From assembly GCF_023072615.1 (NCBI RefSeq), contig NZ_JAKNRW010000038.1, positions 1-49,010 on the forward strand: a stretch of DNA of 49,010 nucleotides. Reading direction: 5' to 3'. Each line of letters opens with the position of its first letter. The first letter of the stretch is position 1. The notes under the pieces were generated by a model, which did not search any database, was not told the DNA's origin, and was given only the letters and a program-made list of their open reading frames with translations. Of this stretch, positions 35,274 through 43,300 are shown piece after piece. Position numbers and translations under genes: made by a program. The DNA is from Pseudomonas violetae (GTDB taxonomy: Bacteria; Pseudomonadota; Gammaproteobacteria; Pseudomonadales; Pseudomonadaceae).

Positions 35274-36824
35274 TCAGGGCATCGCTGCAATCGGTCTATA
35301 GGGCGCTACCAGGTAAAAACGCTGGTCAGGCAGGTCCACGGTTACCACATGGGCACCGCTCAGGCCCAGGCGGCGGCCAGGGCCAAAGCTGATCAAAGGG
35401 GTCAGCCCGGTTTCGAAATCGTGCAGGCCTTCGAGGGCGTTGATCAGCTTCTCCCGGCTGGTATCGCGCCCGGAATGTTTCAGGCCCTCGCTGAGTAGCA
35501 GCATCGAACTGTAGGCGCCGACTTGCAGCACCGCATGCTGGCCACCCAGGCCCTGATTCGCGCGCACCTGAGTCAGGGCCAGGCGTCCGGCCACCGTCCA
35601 GTCGCTGGGTACAAACGGGTAAGCCAGGAACACTCTCCGAGAAAAATCACTGGGCACCTGCAGCAGGTCCCCCGCCACCTGGTTCGAGGTGGCGAATAGA
35701 TAAGGCACCTGCCCGGCGACTTGCAAGCGTTCGGCCAGGCGACTGAAACCCTTACCGCTGCCCAGGTAAAACACCGAACGCGAGCCCAGGGGTAATTCTT
35801 CGTGTGCCGGGTCGTAGGCTTGCAAGCGCACTTTCTGCCAGGCGTGGTCCTGCAAATACTGGCTCAGGTTTTGCGCCGCCAGGCGCTGGCCGGGTTCGTC
35901 CGGGTAGATGACCAGCGTTGGCCCCTGCAGCACTTTAAGCTGCTCGGTGGCGTAGTCGGCCAGGGCGATCAGTTGCTCGCGCAAGCCCGGCAAGGGCTCG
36001 AAAATCTGCCGGCTCGCCTGAGCCGTTCCCAGCAGCGACAAGGGACCGATCAGCGGCACGCCGGCTCGTTCCAGACGAGTCGCCAGGTCCGCGTCCAGTG
36101 CCGGGACCAGCGGCGCGATCAGGGCAAACACCTGTTCCTTGTCGATCAAGCGGTCTAGCGCCTGCTCGGCACTGGCGCGGTCCGGCCCCGGGTCGGCAAT
36201 GGTCAGGCGCAACTGCCGGCCGTGGATACCGCCCGCTTCATTGATACGCGCCACGCTGCCCTTGAGCACCGCCGCCACAGTGTTGCCCTCCTCGCTCAAC
36301 GGCCCGGAACTGGGCAACAGCGTCCCCAGGTTTACGGTGGCTGGGTCCAGGCCGGGGTCGCGGTCTTCGGCCACCCGTTTGAGATAGGCGGTGAGGTTAC
36401 GCTGATCGTTCATCGACAGGACGAATCTGGGCATCGCCGGGTCGAGTCGATTGTCGCCGGGGTCGCGACCTTCCTGAATCGCTTTTGCCAGGCTGCCGTC
36501 GTTATACGCAGGGTAATCGCGGCCGTTGACCTGTTGCTGACCATAGGTACTGCTGAGGCGCGACCAGCTCAAATCCGGCGGTCGTACCCCGCCTTCGGGT
36601 CGCCCCACGCCATCGGCGCCATGGCAGTTGGCGCACGGCAGGCTGGTGCCGGGCAACAGCATCCCCGCCGCACCGACCCGCGCCATGATTGGCTCGCCAC
36701 TGGCCGAAAGCCCCTCGCGATATAACCGCTTACCGGCACTTTCGCTAGGGGTCAGCGGCAGCGCCTGGGCGCCGAGGTGCAGATTGCAGAGGAACAGTAG
36801 GCCGAGGACGAAGGACGTTTTCAT
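35274..36824 (-). CDS. Cytochrome c fused to type 1 periplasmic (Leu/Ile/Val-type) binding protein
   Basis: A 516-residue fusion. After a signal peptide (cleavage near AQA at about 21) comes a cytochrome c domain with CANCH near residue 64, the spacer GADGVGRPEGGVRPPDLS and an axial Met in DPAMPRFVLSM. From about 165 it is a Peripla_BP_6-type binding protein: LGTLLPSSGPLSEEGNTVAAVLKGSVARINEAGGIHGRQL (key: SG-LS--G, INEAGGI-GR-L), VFALIAPLVPAL, VPLIGPLSL and GAYSSMLLLSEGL. No transporter genes are nearby, so it likely senses or carries something rather than feeding an ABC importer. It follows the SCO gene without gap. The ATG at 36824 is chosen; a GTG at 36833 is also open. Confidence 0.85.
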   Translation of the reverse strand: MKTSFVLGLLFLCNLHLGAQALPLTPSESAGKRLYREGLSASGEPIMARVGAAGMLLPGTSLPCANCHGADGVGRPEGGVRPPDLSWSRLSSTYGQQQVNGRDYPAYNDGSLAKAIQEGRDPGDNRLDPAMPRFVLSMNDQRNLTAYLKRVAEDRDPGLDPATVNLGTLLPSSGPLSEEGNTVAAVLKGSVARINEAGGIHGRQLRLTIADPGPDRASAEQALDRLIDKEQVFALIAPLVPALDADLATRLERAGVPLIGPLSLLGTAQASRQIFEPLPGLREQLIALADYATEQLKVLQGPTLVIYPDEPGQRLAAQNLSQYLQDHAWQKVRLQAYDPAHEELPLGSRSVFYLGSGKGFSRLAERLQVAGQVPYLFATSNQVAGDLLQVPSDFSRRVFLAYPFVPSDWTVAGRLALTQVRANQGLGGQHAVLQVGAYSSMLLLSEGLKHSGRDTSREKLINALEGLHDFETGLTPLISFGPGRRLGLSGAHVVTVDLPDQRFYLVAPYRPIAAMP

Positions 36825-36833
36825 GGCGCGCAC

Positions 36834-37454
36834 TCAACGGCCGACCACGGGCATTGTCAGCAACTGCAAGCGCTGGGCAATGGCGGCAGCCGGGGCATCT
36901 GGGCGGATCTTGCTCCAGCGTTTGTTGGCCACGTCCCCGACGATCAGTTGCGTGGAGTGCTGCTCCGGGGTGGGCACGATCTGGCCAATGCGCCCCAGAA
37001 CCAGGTCCATCTGGGCCTTGTCGCCCGTCAGAAAAAGCCAGTGGGGGTCTTCTACCCCTTGTTTCAAGGTGTAAGCCTTGAGTACCGCCGGGGTGTCCCG
37101 CAGCGGATCACTGGTAAGGGAGATAAAGGTAATGCCGTCGGCCTTGTCGCCCAGCACTTCGCGAACTTCCTTGAGCTTTTGGGTGATCAGCGGACAGGCA
37201 TCATTGCAACTGGTGAAAATCACGTTAACCAGCACTACGCGGTTTTGCAAAGCATCGCTGTAGAAGCGCAGGGTCTGTCCATTCTGGTCCTGCAACGGCG
37301 TGTCGGTGAACCAGGTTTTTGCGTCGCGAGTGCCCCCGGCCGGTTGCGCAGCGGGGGCGATAGGTGCCGGTTCCTGGTGGCCTTCATGGGCGAGCGCCAG
37401 CGAACTGAAAATGCCCAGGCACAGGCTCAGGGCGATGCGGTCAAAAGTCCTCAT
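36834..37454 (-). CDS. SCO1/SenC-family copper chaperone
   Basis: A 206-residue periplasmic protein with signal peptide (cleavage near ALA at about 22), an early His-rich HEGHQEP, and the SCO thioredoxin fold: TPLQDQNGQTLRFYSD, VLVNVIFTSCNDACPL with the copper-binding CxxxC, ISLTSDPLRDTPAVLKAY and the ligand His in EQHSTQLIVGD. Copper delivery to the oxidase MnxG or reduction of its copper sites is the likely role. Its ATG overlaps the stop of the preceding SCO gene. Confidence 0.92.
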   Translation of the reverse strand: MRTFDRIALSLCLGIFSSLALAHEGHQEPAPIAPAAQPAGGTRDAKTWFTDTPLQDQNGQTLRFYSDALQNRVVLVNVIFTSCNDACPLITQKLKEVREVLGDKADGITFISLTSDPLRDTPAVLKAYTLKQGVEDPHWLFLTGDKAQMDLVLGRIGQIVPTPEQHSTQLIVGDVANKRWSKIRPDAPAAAIAQRLQLLTMPVVGR

Positions 37455-38107
37455 GGGTGCGGCTCCATGGCTATGGCGGTGTGTTTGGCGTGAGCATTGC
37501 GTTGGCCACTGAGTTTTTCCACTTCGCGGGTGAGCACGGCCGGGTCGGTAAACCCGTAGTAGCGGGTCCAGTGACGGCTGTTGCCATCGCCCACCAGAAT
37601 CAGCGGCGCATGGCTCTTGAAGTCACCATTGAAAGTACCCAGGCCCTTGAGGGTTTCGTTGATCGACTGGGTAGAACCGGTGAGCCAGCTCCAGCCGGGA
37701 CCGTTTTGAAACGACCGGGCGTAATCATTCAGCCGCTTGGGGTCGTCGCGTTGCGGGTCAATGCTGATCGACACCAGCTGCACCTCGGCACCGACCCGCG
37801 CGCCAAGCTGCTTCTGCACCTTGCCCATGATCGAGGACACTACCGGGCAGACCGTGGTGCAACTGGTGTAGATGAAACTCATGACCACGATCTTGTTGCT
37901 CACCAGGTCTTGCTCCAGGCGCACCGCTTTGCCCGTCTGGTCCACCAGGGCGACGTCGGCGAACTTGACCTGGGCGCTTTCGGAGGTGGCACTTTTGGCG
38001 GGCATGTTATGGCCGGCGTGTTCATCCGCCGAATGGGCCACGGCCTGGCCGATACCGGCGGCAAGCAGGCACAGCGTCAGCAGTCCGCAGGGTACGAATC
38101 GATTCAT
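37451..38107 (-). CDS. SCO1/SenC-family copper chaperone
   Basis: A 218-residue periplasmic protein: signal peptide (cleavage near VAH at about 24), a His/Met-containing segment HSADEHAGHNMPAK that could hold copper, then FADVALVDQTGKAVRL, VMSFIYTSCTTVCPVVSS with CxxxC, VSISIDPQRDDPKRL and the ligand His in FKSHAPLILVGD. It also ends with a His-containing tail (HAKHTAIAMEPHP). The paralogue immediately downstream differs in the intervening residues of CxxxC (NDA against TTV), so the two may serve different copper steps. A purine-rich ribosome site precedes it, 13 bases after the beta-propeller gene. Confidence 0.92.
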   Translation of the reverse strand: MNRFVPCGLLTLCLLAAGIGQAVAHSADEHAGHNMPAKSATSESAQVKFADVALVDQTGKAVRLEQDLVSNKIVVMSFIYTSCTTVCPVVSSIMGKVQKQLGARVGAEVQLVSISIDPQRDDPKRLNDYARSFQNGPGWSWLTGSTQSINETLKGLGTFNGDFKSHAPLILVGDGNSRHWTRYYGFTDPAVLTREVEKLSGQRNAHAKHTAIAMEPHP

Positions 38108-38120
38108 GTCCTTATCCTCT

Positions 38121-40151
38121 TCAGTGTGCAGCGCCCGGGACTACCCGGACGCTGGCAAAGGTCTTGTCGTCGAAACTCGCGCCAAGTGACGCCGCACGCA
38201 CGTGCAGATACCAGGCGCCGCTCTGGTCGAGGGTCACCGGTGCTTCGTATACGCCGTTGCCCACTTCCAGCGCCGCTACGGTTTGGGTCTTCGATGACGG
38301 CGCGCGGAAGTAGCGCACCTTCACGTCCTTGACCCCGCTGCGCTCGGCCTTCTGCTGGCCCTGGACGATGCGAAAGCGCACGACGTAGGGGTTGCCGAGT
38401 TGGGCGGTGGATTTATCGAGCATGAATTCCACTTTGGGTACGCCAGCGTGCTGGGCAATAGTGCTGTTGGGTTCCACCAGCGCGGTGAAGCAGTGAATGA
38501 TGTTCGGCTGGTTGAGCAGAAACGCCACGTCGAAACGCCCGGCCACCGGCAGTTTGATGCGCGCGCTATAAAGCCCTGGCTCGACTTCGCGCAGGCTGCG
38601 ATCGATAACCAGCGCCGCACGCGCCACCTGCCCGCGATTGGGGTAGCCGGACATCGGGGTGTTCATGCCTTCGGCGTAGAAGTAGGTGGTGTTGTCCACC
38701 GGGTTAACCACAAACACCGCGTTGTCATCGCGCGAAACTGCCAGGCTCGACGCCAGTGGCAGGTCGCCCGCCAGGCGAGGCGCCTGGGGGCCGGCTTCAA
38801 AGCCCTGGGTGATCGGCTTGCGACCTTCGCCCAGGGAAGACAGGTTGATCATCGTGACCTTGGCCGAGGCCAGGCCACGGATGTAGGCGTAAGCCCTGGT
38901 GAACACCACTTGGAATGGTTCGGCAGAAACGTCCAGGTCATGGATCAGTGAGTTGGTCGCGGCGTCGATGACCGAGGCCTGGTTTTCCAGGGTATTGAGC
39001 ACGATAGCGAAGCGTCCGTCGGCGCTGAACCCCATCGGGCCAAGCCCCTGCTTGAGCTGGATCACGCGGCGCACGGCCAGGCTGGCGGTGTCGATAACCG
39101 TTACCGTGCCGTCCTTGCCGTCAGCGACATATACGGCCTGGGACAGCGGCGAGTAGGCCACGGACAGCGGGTGCGAGCCGGTCTTGAGCTGCTTGCTGAG
39201 GGTCAGGCTGGCGATGTCGATGATACTGACAGTGCCGTCATCGCGGTTGCTGACGAAGGCCTGGCGGCTGTCCTTGGTGAAGGCGATTTCGTGGTGCCCG
39301 GCACCAGTGGTCAGGTGTTTGAGCGGTTTTAGACTGCTTGCGTCGATCACCGTCACTCCCGACTCTTCGGCGCTCGCAGCGTTGTTGCCGACCCACAGCA
39401 GGCGTTCATCCGGCTGCAGCGCCACGCGCACCGGGTTGCTGCCGGCGGCGATCGAATCGATCAATTTGAATTGCTCGCTATCGATCACGGCGATTTCGCC
39501 GGCCGTAGGCATCGAGACGAATACCCGCTTATTGTCCCTCGGGGTGATCCAGTCCATTGGTGGTTGCTTGATGTCGACGCGCGCCATGGTGCTGGTGATA
39601 CCCCCCACCGAGACCGAGGGATCGACCACCGTGACGCTGGCATCGCGGTTCATCACCAGCAGGAAGTAGCTGTTGAGGTCAAGCATGGGCCGTGCGCCGA
39701 TGCTCGATTTGAGGAACACCCCGACCCGGGATTTGCAGCTTTGTTCGCGGCCCTGGGCCTTGTCAGCGGCCACGGTTTCAAGATCGAGCCAGGCCCCCGG
39801 CGCGACGCCTGCCAGGGGTTGGCCGGAAGCGCTGTCAGTGATCCGGAACCGCACGTCAGCAAATTCACCCTCGCGCAGTACACCGTCAGCAGCCAGGGGA
39901 CGCACCTGCAATGCAACGGACACCCCATCGCGTTCAAGGACTTGCCTGCCGGCGTCAGTGGCGCTTACCGCTTCCGGTTTCTGGCGGGCGGGCTGAGCCG
40001 CCTTGGTGGGCGAGCTGGCGTTGGCAGTCCAGGTGTTTGGCAGCGCGACTTCGCTGAGCATGGTCGACGGCATCGTCTTCCATAGCCCCAGCCCGATCAG
40101 TGCCGCGCCAACAACCAGTGCACCGGTGGTGACTTTGATGTTCCTGTTCAT
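38121..40151 (-). CDS. Membrane-anchored YVTN-type beta-propeller protein of the mnxG cluster
   Basis: A 676-residue protein with an N-terminal uncleaved or signal helix (TTGALVVGAALIGLGLW). Residues about 70-180 and 560-676 are beta-sandwich-like. The centre (about 200-480) is a seven-bladed YVTN/YncE-type propeller: KRVFVSMPTAGEIAVIDSE, LLWVGNNAASAEESGVTVIDASS, QAFVSNRDDGTVSIIDIAS, AVYVADGKDGTVTVIDTAS and FAIVLNTLENQASVIDAAT. Such proteins occur with periplasmic redox enzymes, but no catalytic residues can be named. It is coupled to two SCO genes and follows mnxG after a 180-base gap with an inverted repeat, so it probably assists MnxG or its maturation. Confidence 0.82.
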   Translation of the reverse strand: MNRNIKVTTGALVVGAALIGLGLWKTMPSTMLSEVALPNTWTANASSPTKAAQPARQKPEAVSATDAGRQVLERDGVSVALQVRPLAADGVLREGEFADVRFRITDSASGQPLAGVAPGAWLDLETVAADKAQGREQSCKSRVGVFLKSSIGARPMLDLNSYFLLVMNRDASVTVVDPSVSVGGITSTMARVDIKQPPMDWITPRDNKRVFVSMPTAGEIAVIDSEQFKLIDSIAAGSNPVRVALQPDERLLWVGNNAASAEESGVTVIDASSLKPLKHLTTGAGHHEIAFTKDSRQAFVSNRDDGTVSIIDIASLTLSKQLKTGSHPLSVAYSPLSQAVYVADGKDGTVTVIDTASLAVRRVIQLKQGLGPMGFSADGRFAIVLNTLENQASVIDAATNSLIHDLDVSAEPFQVVFTRAYAYIRGLASAKVTMINLSSLGEGRKPITQGFEAGPQAPRLAGDLPLASSLAVSRDDNAVFVVNPVDNTTYFYAEGMNTPMSGYPNRGQVARAALVIDRSLREVEPGLYSARIKLPVAGRFDVAFLLNQPNIIHCFTALVEPNSTIAQHAGVPKVEFMLDKSTAQLGNPYVVRFRIVQGQQKAERSGVKDVKVRYFRAPSSKTQTVAALEVGNGVYEAPVTLDQSGAWYLHVRAASLGASFDDKTFASVRVVPGAAH

Positions 40152-40198
40152 TCCCTTCTCCCCTTACAGATCTGTGCCTGCCTATTCTTTCCAAATCC

Positions 40199-40310
40199 TG
40201 TGGCGAGGGAGCTTGCTCCCGCTTGAGTGCGCAGCACTCACAAAGACTGCATGGATTGCACAATCCTGGGGCCGCTTCGCAGCCCAGCGGGAGCAAGCTC
40301 CCTCGCCACA
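40199..40310. repeat. REP-type 25-bp perfect inverted repeat pair
   Basis: The arm at 40199-40223 begins TGTGGCGAGGGAGCTTGCTC and ends CCGCT; its exact complement is at 40286-40310. The motif is the common fluorescent-pseudomonad REP sequence and forms a long hairpin in the gap between mnxG and the beta-propeller gene. Confidence 0.9.
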
Positions 40311-40332
40311 GTTTGCTGGCATGGACTCACAC

Positions 40333-43300
40333 TCACGGTGCTGGCGCCGGTTCCGGTTCGTTGGTCACCCGCAGCAATCCCCAGAGTCCGGAGGTATTGC
40401 CGTAGGCGCCATAGTCGCGGTACAGGTAGTCACCCGGTATCGCGTTGCTGCCCCCGGCGCTCGGGTGCATGAAACTGAAGTGCGCGGCCGGCAGGATGCT
40501 TTCCCGGGCGCCGATATACATCGACATCGGGTTGTAGCCGAACCGCACCGAACCCACCCCTGGCGTACTCATCGGGTAGCCGCCGGTGTCACTCTTCTCC
40601 GACTGGAAGGGGTTGACCGACCAAACATGACCGTCCAGTTGGAAGGTCGAGCCACGGCTGCCACCGCTCGGCATCAGGATGTGCGTACGGAACGGTTGCC
40701 CCGGTTTCACATAGAGCACCGGCGTTTGTGGATCGCCGCCGATCAGCGCATTGCTGTAGGCCATGTGCGCGTTGGGCACGTCGCCGTAGCCAGCACCACC
40801 GGCGTGACCGAAAGGTGCGTCCGGTGCCAGCCCAAAGCGGAACCACAGCGGCTCTGCCTTGTAGTTGATGGCCATGCTCGAGTTGTCCTGCGGATCGTTT
40901 GGCACCCCGAACCCTTCGGCAGCAATACCTTCCACCGGCCGGCCGTTGGCCCAGCGCATATTCAAGGCTTTCTGCCAGACCATCGCAAAGTCGCGGTATA
41001 CGGCCTGCCCTGGCGCCGTGACAGTGGCGTTGGTCTTGCGGGCGTCCTCGACCCAAGTCGCACCGAACGGCAGGATGGTCATTGCCCCGCCCAGGCCTTT
41101 CTGCCCTTGCTTGATCACGTCCGCCGGGGTGATGTTCAGGCCGCCGAACTCCACCGCCGTGGCGTTGATGTTGTCGACACTGCGCCCCAGTTGCGTGACC
41201 GGCTTGCCCTCACGCTCCAAGTGCCCGGCGTAGTACTGGTAGGTACGAGTCGGGTAGGCGCCGGTATTGCCGACCCGGGGTGGCACGGTCTGGACCGGGT
41301 TGGCGCCGACGTTGGTGCCGTCGGACTTGGTGATGTCGTAGGACAATAGCTGGGCATGCAGGCCCACATGACTGGACGGCCGGATCAGGTTGTTGGTGAA
41401 GATGGTCGAACCCTGGCCACTGTTGCGATCACGCTTGACCAGGCCTTGCATCACCGCAGTCTGGGTCAGGTCGGGCATGACCAGCGGCAGGCGGTTTTCC
41501 AGAGTGACGTTGATGCAATCCCCCGCCGCCGCACGTAATACCAGCGGCTCTACCGGTACGCCGGACTTGAGCTTGCCGGTGTTCGGGTCGAGGTCGGACT
41601 TACGCACGTACAGGATCGCAGTCGGATCATGCAGCGGTCCGCTTTGCCCGCCGATGGTGATGGTTTCGCCATCTTCAGGATCGGTCACCGTGACCTGCGG
41701 GATATTCACCGTCCGTGAGTTGAACACCAGGGTGCCGCCCGCCGGATTCAACGGCCCGCCGACGTGCTGGCCAAGACCGGCAGGATCGCCGATGGTCAGG
41801 TTCAAAGGGTTGCTCAGGATGTCGTTGGCCAGCGCCGCGACCACTTCATAGTTGCGTTGCACGGTCGGCCGGGTGCCGATGCCATTGGGGTTGGCGCTGA
41901 TCCGTGGGCAGGAACCTTCGTACGCCACGGTGTTGCGCATGCCCGCCGGTTTCGGATTGTTCGGCAAGGCGAACAGGTCGCTGCGCTGGGCCGTATAGTT
42001 GCGCATCACGCCCCAGATACCGTTCCAGTAACCTTCAATGGAAGCGTCCATCGAGTACAGGTAGTCCCCCGTGGTCGCTGCCGAACTGGAGAGCAACGAA
42101 ACCGGTGCGTTGAAGCCCATCTGCTCGGAGATGCCGACCATTTGCGAGGCACGCCAGCCAGAGTTGGAGCTGTTGCCGAAACCGGAACCACTCTGCAGCC
42201 ATTTCACCCCGTGCAAGGTCACGTTGTGCTCCTCCTCGTGGCCACCGGCATGCAGGCGCAGCCTAACGTTGTCACCGGTGTAGGTACGCAACATCGGGGT
42301 GAACGGGTCGCCAGGTTCAGCGCCGCCACGGTTGATGTGCGGTGGGAACAGCGTGGTGCCGCCGGTCGGGCCGGTCGCCGAGGTGACCAGGTTAGGCGCC
42401 AGGTTCATCGCCGCGATGGCACGGTCAGTACGGCTTTGCATGGCGTACGCGAGGTCGCCCGCCAGGCCGTCCGCCTGCATGCCGCGCTTGCCGTCAGGGC
42501 CAAGTTTGTTCGGGTCATAGACTCGCAGCGCCAATGGCTCATTGCGATAGTTGACGACGAACATGCCAGGATCATCTACCGAGATGGCCTGCGGGCAAGG
42601 CCGGCTTGGGCAACCCGGTACCATGCCGCCCTGCACTTCGATGATGCCGTCGAGCAGGTTGCTGGCGCTGTTACGCACAGGCGGGTTGATGGCGTAGCGG
42701 AAGCTGTCTGCAGTGGCCGGGAACGCCGTCGGGTTGGGCACGCCATTGGGTCCGGCACCCACGTACACACCGGCTTCATAGGCGTGCTGGAAGTCGCTGT
42801 ACTCGAGGAAAAACTCACGGAAGCTGTCGTTCTTGCCGTCGCCGTCCAGGTCACCGGTGGACACCACCGCTTGCCACGAAGTTGGCCCGCCGTCCTGGCG
42901 CGCGCCGCTGTACAGCTGCTCGCCGGTCTCGGCGTGGAACCAGGTGGAGCCGGCAGGTTCAGCCAGCACGGTAGCGTACAGGCCAATCTGTTGGTGAGTT
43001 GATGGGCCCAGGTGGTCGTGGGTGAAAATGGTCCCCAGGCCACGGTCGACGCCTTTGGTATTCACCACCGGATCGACGAACCAGCGTTGCATTGCCGTCC
43101 GTGCGCCGACCCAGTCCGCCCGACCGTATTGACCGAAGAACGGGTGATTCTTGGCTTTCGGGCAGGTCGGCGTGCCGTCACGTGGATCCGCGCCCTGGCA
43201 CTGGTTGAACTCGCGAATAGCGTGGATACGCTCCTGCACGGCGCCAGGGGAAAGCACGCCATCTTCATAGTTCCAGCCGTTGGCCGAGCCGTCGGCCGCC

